A stretch of DNA of 16,966 nucleotides from Planctomycetaceae bacterium (GTDB lineage: Bacteria; Planctomycetota; Planctomycetia; Planctomycetales; Planctomycetaceae), in assembly GCA_020426085.1 (NCBI GenBank), contig JAGQQP010000026.1, positions 1 to 16,966 of the forward strand, read 5' to 3'. Both the position numbers and the translations under genes were made by a program. Below the pieces are notes generated by a model. The model did not search any database and was not told where the DNA came from. It worked only from the letters and a program-made list of their open reading frames with translations. Shown in pieces: positions 7,233-14,231 of this stretch. Each line of letters begins with the position of its first letter. Within the stretch, counting starts at the first letter, position 1.

Positions 7233-7447
7233 GGTGTTTCACTCCATGAACTGTTGATCTCTTTCATCCAGGACCAGATGCCGCCGACCATGACCATGAT
7301 CCCGATCAGTGACATGCTCCAGTGTGTCAGAATCCCCCATAACATAAACATGATACCCAGAGCGAGAGTTGCCGGGGCATACGTGGGCTGCAGTTCCGGT
7401 TCGGCAGTTTCTTCAGAATGTGTTTCGGATAAATCAGGCTGATTCAC
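7229..7447 (-). CDS. Small two-helix membrane protein, possible oxidase subunit IV-like
   Basis: The product has 72 residues. An acidic N-terminal tail (1-22) is followed by two membrane helices (about 25-41 and 44-60) and the short end WMKEINSSW. The start is GTG at 7447, preceded seven bases upstream by the strong site GGGAGG and overlapping the ctaG stop as GTGA; its own TGA overlaps the Rieske TTG. I cannot name a family with certainty. Size, topology and place between ctaG and the Rieske gene suit a small accessory subunit such as the subunit IV of caa3-type oxidases, or a linker protein between the bc and oxidase parts. Tight coupling on both sides argues that it is a real gene needed in similar amounts to its neighbours. 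Confidence 0.72.
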   Translation of the reverse strand: MNQPDLSETHSEETAEPELQPTYAPATLALGIMFMLWGILTHWSMSLIGIMVMVGGIWSWMKEINSSWSETP

Positions 7448-8283
7448 TGATGTGCCTCCCTGAGAGAACCTGGTGTTGCCGTTGATGGAGGAGCCGTGAC
7501 ATGTTCGATGTCAGCATACCAGCGTTTGAGTATGATCATGATTGCGGTGACATACAGTGAGCAGGGGGGGACCCACATCAGGAGTCCACCAAGTCGCTGA
7601 TCCGTCGCCGGAGTCAGTCCCTGATCGTAGAGCATGTTCAGAATACCGATGCGATCTACGGGGCTGGCAAACGTGGGGCAGACCGAGATAACGGTGAATG
7701 TGATATAGATACCCAGCAACGTACAGGCCAGACAGGCAGAGAACAGGTAAGCGACCGCTACAGCTGGATTCAAATGATATCGTTTCACCGGTGAAAAGAC
7801 GGGCCACCAGAATGCCAGGCCCGCCAGCAGGAAGGTTGCATCCCGGAAAATGCCGAGTGCATAGTTGACTGTCGATGCATTACAGAAAGAGGGGATATGC
7901 CAGAACCACATCACACCCAGTCCACTGAGCCAGCCCAGGAACGGGACGGCCATCACAGATCCCAGCCGGTTCATCAAGGGACGGCTGAAGAGCGATTCCA
8001 TGGCGGACTCGGACAGGCTGAGGAGTAAAAACAGGGGGACAATTAATAGTAGAAGCAAATGCTGGACGACATGTGCGCTGAAGAGGTAACCATCGGAGAG
8101 AACGCCAATGGGAGAGACGTAAGCAAGAAGCAGAGCAAGCATGGATACAGCAAATGCAGCGCTGCGTTTTCCTGATGTGCCTCTCTGAAACAGGAAATAG
8201 AGTCCTGCCAGTGTGAAAACCAGCAGCCATACTGGTGAATTCCACTTCCATAATTCGCTTGTCAGATCGAAATACGAACTCAT
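7444..8283 (-). CDS. ctaG: CtaG-type cytochrome c oxidase assembly protein
   Basis: The product has 279 residues with about seven membrane helices. The frame is open back to 8346, but the ATG at 8283 overlaps the CoxI-III stop as ATGA and has GGGA eight bases upstream, so I start there. HVVQHLLLLLIVP (71-83), FWHIP (127-131) and DQRLGGLLMWVP (228-239) match the conserved His, Trp and Gly motifs of the caa3 CtaG family (the Bacillus type, not the copper chaperone Cox11, which shares the symbol). In Bacillus this protein is needed for active caa3 oxidase, probably for copper-centre or subunit assembly. Haem A synthesis genes and Sco or Cox11 chaperones are not in the window. The end overlaps the next gene by four bases. 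Confidence 0.88.
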   Translation of the reverse strand: MSSYFDLTSELWKWNSPVWLLVFTLAGLYFLFQRGTSGKRSAAFAVSMLALLLAYVSPIGVLSDGYLFSAHVVQHLLLLLIVPLFLLLSLSESAMESLFSRPLMNRLGSVMAVPFLGWLSGLGVMWFWHIPSFCNASTVNYALGIFRDATFLLAGLAFWWPVFSPVKRYHLNPAVAVAYLFSACLACTLLGIYITFTVISVCPTFASPVDRIGILNMLYDQGLTPATDQRLGGLLMWVPPCSLYVTAIMIILKRWYADIEHVTAPPSTATPGSLREAHQ

Positions 8284-10544
8284 TGCAGCAGTCCCAGATA
8301 AATGATTCCAAAGACAGCAATCCAGACGACATCGACAAAGTGCCAATAAACGCCGACAGCTCCGAATACGTGTGTTTTTTCAGATGACAGATTGCCTTTC
8401 ATCCCCATCAGCAGCATCACAAACAGGGCAATCACACCGGCGGTCACGTGAATACCATGGAACCCGGTCACGGTGAAAAACGTAGCCGAGAACAGGTCTG
8501 TGTTGATGCTGATATCGCTCGTCAGAAGTCCCGTATATTCCCAGACCTGACCGGCGAGGAAGATAATGCCAAGCAGAATGGTGAGTCCCAGAGAAAAGAC
8601 AAAGGCAGATTTTTTGCCAGCTTTCAAAAATCGTTCAGCGATCCAGAATGTGATGCTGCTGGAAATCAGAAACAGACTGAAGATACCGGTCCGTTTGACG
8701 TCCAGGACGGATGAAGTCACATCCGACAGGGTCTCGGGAGAAGGGGCTTCACCCACGGGGGCCATCAGTCTTGTATTGAAGACCACATACGCCACCAGAA
8801 GTAACAGGAAGAATACTGCTTCGGAAGCGATGAACGACCAGGCTGCGATTTTAGCAAGATTACCACGCCTGCCTTTATCTTCCGGAGTTTTTTCCGTTTT
8901 CCAGTCGGCATATTCCGGATGATTTGTATCCCAGACGGGCCGACGGCTTTGGACTTCCGGAATGACCGGGAAATTTTCCGGGGGAGGGGGAGAGGTCGTT
9001 GCCCATTCAAGGGTGAATGCATCCCAGGGGTTGTCACCGGCGATGGCACCGCTGCGTAAACTTTTGAAGATGTTCCAGAGAAAGACCAGTGTGCCAACCG
9101 CCATAAAGATGGCACCGAGTGTGGCAATTCCGTTCAGCATTGCCCAGCCAGGATTGTCACCATACGTGTAGACACGGCGAGGCATGCCCATCATGCCCAG
9201 AAAATGCTGCACCATAAAAGTCATGTTGAAGCCGAGAACCCAGAGCCAGAACTGCAGGATTCCGATGCGTTCATTCAGCATGCGTCCGGTCATTTTGGGG
9301 AACCAGTAGTAGGCTGCTGAGAATAAAGCAAATACGAGCCCACCGATCAACACGTAGTGGAAGTGAGCGACCACAAAGTAGGTGTCTGTCAGCTGCCAGT
9401 CGATCGGGACGGCAGCAAACATGATGCCGGTAAGCCCACCAATCACGAACTGCAGCAGAAACGCGACAGCGAAGTGCAGTGAAGTGTTGAACTGGATTTC
9501 TCCTCCCCAGAGAGTCGCCGTCCAGTTAAAGACTTTGATTCCGGTGGGGATGGCAATCAGCAGTGAACCGACAGCGAAAAAGATATCGGCATACATGCCC
9601 AGTCCGACGGCGAACATGTGATGTGCCCAGACGCCGTAGCCCAGGAGTACAATCGCTACTGAAGAAGCTGCAACGAACGTATAACCGTAGATCGGTTTTC
9701 GTGAGAAGACGGGAATGACTTCCGAGATCATACCGAAGCCAGGCAGGATCAGTATGTAAATTTCCGGGTGTCCGAAGATCCAGAAATAGTGCTGCCAGAG
9801 GACGGCGGAACCACCTCTGGTCGGATCAAAGAACGCAGAGCCCAGCCAGCGGTCAATCAGTAGCATGGCCAGTGCCGAGTTCAGAGCGGGCAGTGCGAGG
9901 ATGATGAGTATCGCCTGCATCAGCATCATCCACACAAACAGGGGGACGCGCTGCAGACTCATGCCGGGAGCCCGCAGGTTGACAATCGTGGCAAAAATAT
10001 TAATCGCCCCGGAAACAGAACCGATGCCCATAATGAGCAAGCCGATGATCCAGTAATCCACTCCCTGCAGGGAACTGTAGGCTTTCGAAGAGAGGGGGAC
10101 ATAGCTGAACCAGCCGGCGTTTGGCGCGGAGCCTGTCAGAAAGCTGAAGTGCAGTAAAGCTGCCCCGAAAAAGAACATCCAGAACCCGAATGAGTTCAGG
10201 CGGGGAAAGGCAACATCGCGGGCACCAATCATCAAGGGGACAAAATAATTGGCAAAGCCTGTTAAGACCGGCATCCCCACGAGAAAGACCATCGTAGTGC
10301 CATGCATGGTGAAGAGCTGGTTGAACATTTCCGGAGAAAGAAATGTATTGTTCGGAAAGGCCAGCTGAATTCGCATCAGCAGTGCTTCGAAGCCTCCGAC
10401 CGCCAGGTAAAAAACAGCGGTGAGGATATACATGATGCCGATGCGTTTATGATCGAGCGTACCGACCCATTCCAGCATACGCGTATAGGAAGGCTGGTGT
10501 TCAAGCATCGTGAGTTGCGGTTGTTCGACGGATCCTGTCGTCAC
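8280..10544 (-). CDS. Cytochrome c oxidase, fused subunits I and III
   Basis: The product has 754 residues. It is the oxygen-reducing, proton-pumping core. Residues 24 to about 500 are subunit I: H81 and H396 bind haem a, H394 binds haem a3, and H259, H308 and H309 bind Cu-B. Y263 in GHPEIY is the Tyr linked to H259. E261 in HPE marks an A1-type (mitochondrial-like) oxidase with a D channel, and S-T-K residues near 327-337 fit the K channel. A charged linker rich in Pro (515-560) leads to subunit III (about 560-754), with E575 in FIASEAVFF, GFHGIHV (694-700) and YWHFVDVVW (733-741). Fusion of I and III occurs in several bacteria; splitting them would be the commoner form. The start is GTG at 10544, with GGAG (- strand, 10556-10553) eight bases upstream, overlapping the CoxII stop as GTGA. 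The stop overlaps ctaG by four bases. Confidence 0.95.
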   Translation of the reverse strand: MTTGSVEQPQLTMLEHQPSYTRMLEWVGTLDHKRIGIMYILTAVFYLAVGGFEALLMRIQLAFPNNTFLSPEMFNQLFTMHGTTMVFLVGMPVLTGFANYFVPLMIGARDVAFPRLNSFGFWMFFFGAALLHFSFLTGSAPNAGWFSYVPLSSKAYSSLQGVDYWIIGLLIMGIGSVSGAINIFATIVNLRAPGMSLQRVPLFVWMMLMQAILIILALPALNSALAMLLIDRWLGSAFFDPTRGGSAVLWQHYFWIFGHPEIYILILPGFGMISEVIPVFSRKPIYGYTFVAASSVAIVLLGYGVWAHHMFAVGLGMYADIFFAVGSLLIAIPTGIKVFNWTATLWGGEIQFNTSLHFAVAFLLQFVIGGLTGIMFAAVPIDWQLTDTYFVVAHFHYVLIGGLVFALFSAAYYWFPKMTGRMLNERIGILQFWLWVLGFNMTFMVQHFLGMMGMPRRVYTYGDNPGWAMLNGIATLGAIFMAVGTLVFLWNIFKSLRSGAIAGDNPWDAFTLEWATTSPPPPENFPVIPEVQSRRPVWDTNHPEYADWKTEKTPEDKGRRGNLAKIAAWSFIASEAVFFLLLLVAYVVFNTRLMAPVGEAPSPETLSDVTSSVLDVKRTGIFSLFLISSSITFWIAERFLKAGKKSAFVFSLGLTILLGIIFLAGQVWEYTGLLTSDISINTDLFSATFFTVTGFHGIHVTAGVIALFVMLLMGMKGNLSSEKTHVFGAVGVYWHFVDVVWIAVFGIIYLGLLQ

Positions 10545-11524
10545 TTGAGTGTCTCCAGGTAGGCTACGAGTTGTTTTAAGTTTGTTTCACTCAGCTTGAA
10601 GTCAGGCATTTTACATCCCGGTTTGAGTGCCTGTGGATTTTTGAGCCATAAAGCCAGATTTTCTGGTGTATTTTCAATGACACCTGCCCCAATTTCCTTG
10701 CGTCTGGCAAAATGGGTCAGGTCAGGGCCAATTGTGGCCTCTGCTTTCGTTCCCTGAATCGTATGACATTGTGGACAGGTTGCCTGGAAAAAATATTTTT
10801 TACCTTCCGCGGCTAATTTATCATCCTTCGCCAGAGGGGAAAGTAGCTTGGGTTGTTCGGTCGCTTGCTTTTCACTGGCTTCCCACTTTTGAAATTCTTC
10901 ATCTGTGACTGCGTAGACCTTGAAATTCATCCAGGCATGCTGGGCACCGCAGTATTCAGAACAGCGCCCCTGATAAGAGCCCGGATTGGTTGCCTGTAAC
11001 CAGATATAATTATCCCGACCGGGGATGGCATCGATTTTGCGACCCAGTTGCGGGACCCAGAAACAATGGATCACATCAGCAGAAGTCACCAGGATGCGAA
11101 ATTTTTTGTCTTTGTCGGCGGGCATGTAGATTTCATTGGCGGTAATCACTCCCGACTTGGGATATTTCACTTCCCACCACCATTGATGGCCAGTCACGAT
11201 CAGATCGACATCATTGAAGTTTGTCTTACCGTCTGGGTCGGCATGAGGAATGGCATTGAGGGTGATGACAAGATTGGCACTGATGGCCACCAGCCAGATG
11301 ACGATGATCACAGGACCAATCATCCAGAAGATTTCGGATTTCTCGCTACCAAAATCCTGTTCTGGGAGCGTGTCACGGCGTCGACCACGCGAGATGGCAA
11401 TCAGGATCAAGCCTGAGACGATCGCGAATATGACAGCACTGATGAGTAATACCTGAAGAAACAGATTGTTAATGGCCTCTGCCTGCGGAGACGCGGGGTC
11501 AAGAACAGGAATCACAGAGTTCAT
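10541..11524 (-). CDS. Cytochrome c oxidase subunit II with fused cytochrome c (caa3 type)
   Basis: The product has 327 residues and takes electrons into the oxidase. Two membrane helices (about 20-46 and 66-90) anchor a periplasmic cupredoxin domain. The Cu-A centre is complete: H153, C188, E190, C192, H196 and M199 (CSEYCGAQHAWM), with the aromatic electron path GHQWWWEV (112-119). The C-terminal domain carries CPQCH (250-254) and candidate axial M306, which makes this a caa3-type subunit. The open frame extends nine codons further to a TTG, but the ATG at 11524 is the better start; its ribosome site is weak (AGG about ten bases away). No lipoprotein or cleavable signal is obvious. It is the first gene of the respiratory operon, and its stop overlaps the next start as GTGA. 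Confidence 0.94.
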   Translation of the reverse strand: MNSVIPVLDPASPQAEAINNLFLQVLLISAVIFAIVSGLILIAISRGRRRDTLPEQDFGSEKSEIFWMIGPVIIVIWLVAISANLVITLNAIPHADPDGKTNFNDVDLIVTGHQWWWEVKYPKSGVITANEIYMPADKDKKFRILVTSADVIHCFWVPQLGRKIDAIPGRDNYIWLQATNPGSYQGRCSEYCGAQHAWMNFKVYAVTDEEFQKWEASEKQATEQPKLLSPLAKDDKLAAEGKKYFFQATCPQCHTIQGTKAEATIGPDLTHFARRKEIGAGVIENTPENLALWLKNPQALKPGCKMPDFKLSETNLKQLVAYLETLK

Positions 11525-11607
11525 AATCAATGCCTGGCATCTGGTATTCAAAGGTGTCTGTTTCGCGCTGATGTGTTACTGGACCGGTGAGAGGGTCACA
11601 GTAAAGT

Positions 11608-11625
11608 TCCAGTTTTAAATCTGGA
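11608..11625. promoter_or_regulatory. 18-bp dyad at the expected transcription start of the cox operon
   Basis: TCCAGTTTTAAATCTGGA pairs at eight of nine positions about its centre. It spans roughly +3 to +20 relative to the start predicted from the TATACT box, a usual place for a repressor. The binding protein is unknown. Confidence 0.4.
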
Positions 11626-11709
11626 TGCGTCCCAGTATAGTGCATTAGTCTGATTAATGAATGTGAATTCATCAATTTCTAATATGAAAAAAAATGATCC
11701 ACTGACAAA

Positions 11710-11734
11710 ATAGTTCAGGACCCAGTTGAACTAT
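11710..11734 (-). terminator. Possible terminator of the serine hydrolase gene, or an operator
   Basis: ATAGTTCA (11710-11717) and TGAACTAT (11727-11734) are perfect 8-bp arms with a 9-base spacer. On the - strand the hairpin is followed by TTTTGTC and lies about 127 bases after the hydrolase stop, so it may end that transcript before the cox promoter. The stem is AT-rich and weak for a terminator, so a regulator-binding dyad upstream of the cox promoter is an equal possibility. Confidence 0.35.
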
Positions 11735-11860
11735 CTTACCTATGTGAATATAGATTCGAGCGATTTCATATAATGGTCATCCTTTCCATCGTAATGGGGA
11801 GGACTTTGACTTTAACGAATCGTGAAAGTGATCCGTTCATTTCTTCAATAGCGAATCTGT

Positions 11861-12988
11861 TCAATTAAATGCAGACGCGATGATGTTTGACAGTTTTACC
11901 AGACGCCAGGGGGCTTGAGAACGAATGGCCGTGGTTAACAGCACTGCAAAGCCTTCACGGCGGCGGTCCATCCAGACCATGGTTCCTGTGGCACCGGTGT
12001 GTCCAAATACACTGCGGTCGAGCAGGTTTCCCCAGCTTCCGGACTGCCCGGGATGATTTAATCGCCAGCCCAGTCCCCAGGGTTGAGAACGGCGGATCGG
12101 TTCGGGCAGATCGGGATAATCATTCAGACGGTTAGTCGTTGCCATCTCCAGCATGGAGCGGGAGAGCAGGCGACGGTCTGCCACTTCTCCATAATTCAGC
12201 ATGCACTGACAGATGACTGCCATATCAGCGGGGGAACTGAACATGCCTCCCCAGGGGACTCCGAGATCCTGCCAGTAAGGACTGTTCCAGCCAAAGTTGG
12301 AACCAATCTGATATTCCGGTGTTTCGACGCGGACCAGTCGTTCACGGGGAAAGTCTCCCCGTCCCAGCCAGGTATTCTGAAGCCCCAGTGGTTTGATAAT
12401 CTCGTCTCGAACGTGCTGCGCTATGGTTTTTCGAGTCAGTCGCTGTACGATTTCAGCTACAATCAGTGTCCCCATGCTCTGGTAGCTCAGTCCGGTTCCC
12501 GCTGGCTGGAACAGGGGGACGGTATCGTAGATCGCACCCTTAACAAACTGTTTCAGTGGGGCCAGGGACTGTCGCAGTTCGACATTTTTATCCAGCATAT
12601 CAGGCATGCCTGACGTGTGGGTAAACAGGTGATGTACCAGGATGGATTCTTTATGGTGTGCTGCAAAGTCGGGGATATAGTGTGTGACGGGGAGTGAAAG
12701 AACCAGTTCGCCTCGCTCCACCAGTCGCAGTGCACTCATGTAGACAATCGGCTTGGTAATGGAAGCGAGCAGAAACATGCCGTCACTGCGAATGTCTTCC
12801 GCATTTTTTTCAGGCCCCTGTTTTCCAAAGAATTGAGGCTCGACCATCTTTCCGTGTCGTCCGACGACAATTGCGGCACCGGGAACACTTCCTTCTGCAG
12901 TCCACTCTTTCAGCAAACTTCCCGCCTGTTGCAGTCGTTGAGCATCGAGTTTGATTTCCTCTGGTTTAGCGATCGGCAGCGAAGTCAT
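11861..12988 (-). CDS. Serine hydrolase of the beta-lactamase class C / esterase family
   Basis: The product has 375 residues. It has the serine beta-lactamase fold: SITK (76-79) supplies the nucleophile Ser76 and Lys79; YQS (169-171) takes the place of YxN; and HTG (330-332) replaces the KTG box. LASITKP, HHLFTHTSGMPD (119-130), WGLGW (304-308) and FGHTGATG (328-335) are typical of the class C-like family that includes esterases, D-aminopeptidases and hydrolases of unknown substrate. True AmpC enzymes use YAN and KTG, so antibiotic resistance should not be inferred. I see no signal peptide, so it may act in the cytoplasm. AGGA lies about eight bases before the ATG at 12988. It is transcribed toward the cox operon but separated by 336 bases, and divergent from the secreted hydrolase gene. 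Confidence 0.85.
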   Translation of the reverse strand: MTSLPIAKPEEIKLDAQRLQQAGSLLKEWTAEGSVPGAAIVVGRHGKMVEPQFFGKQGPEKNAEDIRSDGMFLLASITKPIVYMSALRLVERGELVLSLPVTHYIPDFAAHHKESILVHHLFTHTSGMPDMLDKNVELRQSLAPLKQFVKGAIYDTVPLFQPAGTGLSYQSMGTLIVAEIVQRLTRKTIAQHVRDEIIKPLGLQNTWLGRGDFPRERLVRVETPEYQIGSNFGWNSPYWQDLGVPWGGMFSSPADMAVICQCMLNYGEVADRRLLSRSMLEMATTNRLNDYPDLPEPIRRSQPWGLGWRLNHPGQSGSWGNLLDRSVFGHTGATGTMVWMDRRREGFAVLLTTAIRSQAPWRLVKLSNIIASAFN

Positions 12989-13133
12989 GGGCTTGTTCCT
13001 GATCCGGTATTCTCAGTGTTGACTCTGCGAGGTTCTTTTACCATGATCGATTGTAAAGGGAGCGTCAAGCGATTGATTGTTGAATTCTCCTGATTCTGTT
13101 TCTGAGTTGTAGTATTCAGTGAAGGCCCTGTAC

Positions 13134-14201
13134 ATGAATCGGTTGTTGTTGACTGTTTTGATCCTCGTTTTGTCCGGATTTATTTGTACGGTATCAAAGG
13201 GGGCGGAACTGCCGGCACATGATGGCAGTTTTTCCATCTCCACACAGGAATGGCCGTTTCAACCAGGGCCACGGTCGGTCAAAGTATATATTTATTATCC
13301 GGGAAAAGCGCTCAACAATGTGAATGCCGAAACCGGGCTCATGCTCAATCTCCATAACTGGGGCGGCACGAATACGACAGGAGCCGGAAATCCAGCGGTA
13401 CTCACAAAAGAGTTGAATGTGATCGCGATTTCTGTGGATTATGTGCAGAGCGGATCCTGGAAAAATCAGTCGGGGGCACCCTATGATTTTGGATATCTGC
13501 AGGCGATTGATGCGTTGCGGGCTCTTTCCTATGTTTTCCAGGCTTTAAACAAACAGAAGATCCCTTTTAACTCGCGTCGAATTTACTCCACCGGCGGTTC
13601 GGGAGGGGGAAATGTGACGTTAATGTGTAATAAGTTTGCACCGCATACCTTTACCTGTGTCGTTGATATCTGCGGGATGCCTCGTTTGTCGGATGACATC
13701 GCCTTTAATCTGCCGGGAGGCAGCAGTCTGAATGCCCGTTACAGCCAGGATAAAAGTGCCCCCAATTATCTTTCACCGGGGGCACAGGAACTGCGTTTTA
13801 TTGGTAACCCCGATCATTTGAAAGCCATGAAAGCGATGGGGCATGCCGGGAAAATTGTGATTATCCACGGAGCAGGGGATACCACCTGTCCCTATGAAGA
13901 TGCCCGGCAGATGTTTCAGAATATGCAGGCAGCGGAACTGGATGTCGAAGCGAAGTTTGTCACAGAGGCTGATCTGGATGGCGTGATATTCAAATCCACG
14001 GGACACTCACTGGGAGACCGGACGAAGATGATTGTTAAATATGGTGGTCCCTTTATTATTCCCGGTAAAGAGAAGTTTCGCCTGCGTCAGTCGCCGACCG
14101 ATTTTGAATTACAACAGGATGTGGTCTACCCGACTTCAGATGGTCGCTATGTGATTTCCTATACAAACGGAATTCCTGCCGTGCGATTTGAAGCGAAGTG
14201 A
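13134..14201 (+). CDS. Secreted alpha/beta-hydrolase, substrate unknown
   Basis: The product has 355 residues. I chose the ATG at 13134 because GAAGG (13121-13125) lies eight bases upstream; a GTG at 13119 in the same frame has no such site. Residues 2-23 form a signal peptide (MNRLLLTVLILVL...), so it is exported. The fold looks like an alpha/beta hydrolase: LMLNLHNWGG (69-78) for the oxyanion strand, STGGSGGGN (152-160) with the likely nucleophile S156 in a GGSGG variant of GxSxG, GAGDTTCPYEDA (246-257) with D249 as likely acid, and STGHSLGD (288-295) with H291 as the base. The layout recalls the DUF2920 and polyester/peptidase-like hydrolases. Four Cys residues (165, 175, 180, 252) could form disulfides. 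The substrate is unknown; carbohydrate-ester or peptide cleavage would fit. It diverges from the beta-lactamase-like gene and converges on the metal ATPase gene. Confidence 0.75.
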   Translation: MNRLLLTVLILVLSGFICTVSKGAELPAHDGSFSISTQEWPFQPGPRSVKVYIYYPGKALNNVNAETGLMLNLHNWGGTNTTGAGNPAVLTKELNVIAISVDYVQSGSWKNQSGAPYDFGYLQAIDALRALSYVFQALNKQKIPFNSRRIYSTGGSGGGNVTLMCNKFAPHTFTCVVDICGMPRLSDDIAFNLPGGSSLNARYSQDKSAPNYLSPGAQELRFIGNPDHLKAMKAMGHAGKIVIIHGAGDTTCPYEDARQMFQNMQAAELDVEAKFVTEADLDGVIFKSTGHSLGDRTKMIVKYGGPFIIPGKEKFRLRQSPTDFELQQDVVYPTSDGRYVISYTNGIPAVRFEAK

Positions 14202-14231
14202 CTTACTGGTGAGTTTCTTTCCAATTATCAG

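Larger units (their letters stand above)
11525..11860 (-). promoter_or_regulatory. 336-base gene-free leader and promoter region of the respiratory operon
   Basis: I find no convincing gene here. On the - strand a good -10 box TATACT lies at 11639-11634, with only a poor -35 match (TTCATT, spacer 16), which would fit a promoter that needs an activator. Transcription would start near 11627 and give a leader of about 100 bases. An 18-bp dyad (11608-11625) sits just after that start and a second dyad lies at 11710-11734. The AT-rich part 11640-11860 includes a run of eight T on the - strand near 11685-11692. Confidence 0.5.

Noticed and set aside
11861..12988. Antibiotic-resistance beta-lactamase
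   Set aside because: The YxN and KTG boxes are YQS and HTG and there is no signal peptide; the family contains many esterases and hydrolases of unknown substrate.
14202..14231. Terminator between the convergent hydrolase and metal ATPase genes
   Set aside because: The 30-base gap shows no stable hairpin or T run.
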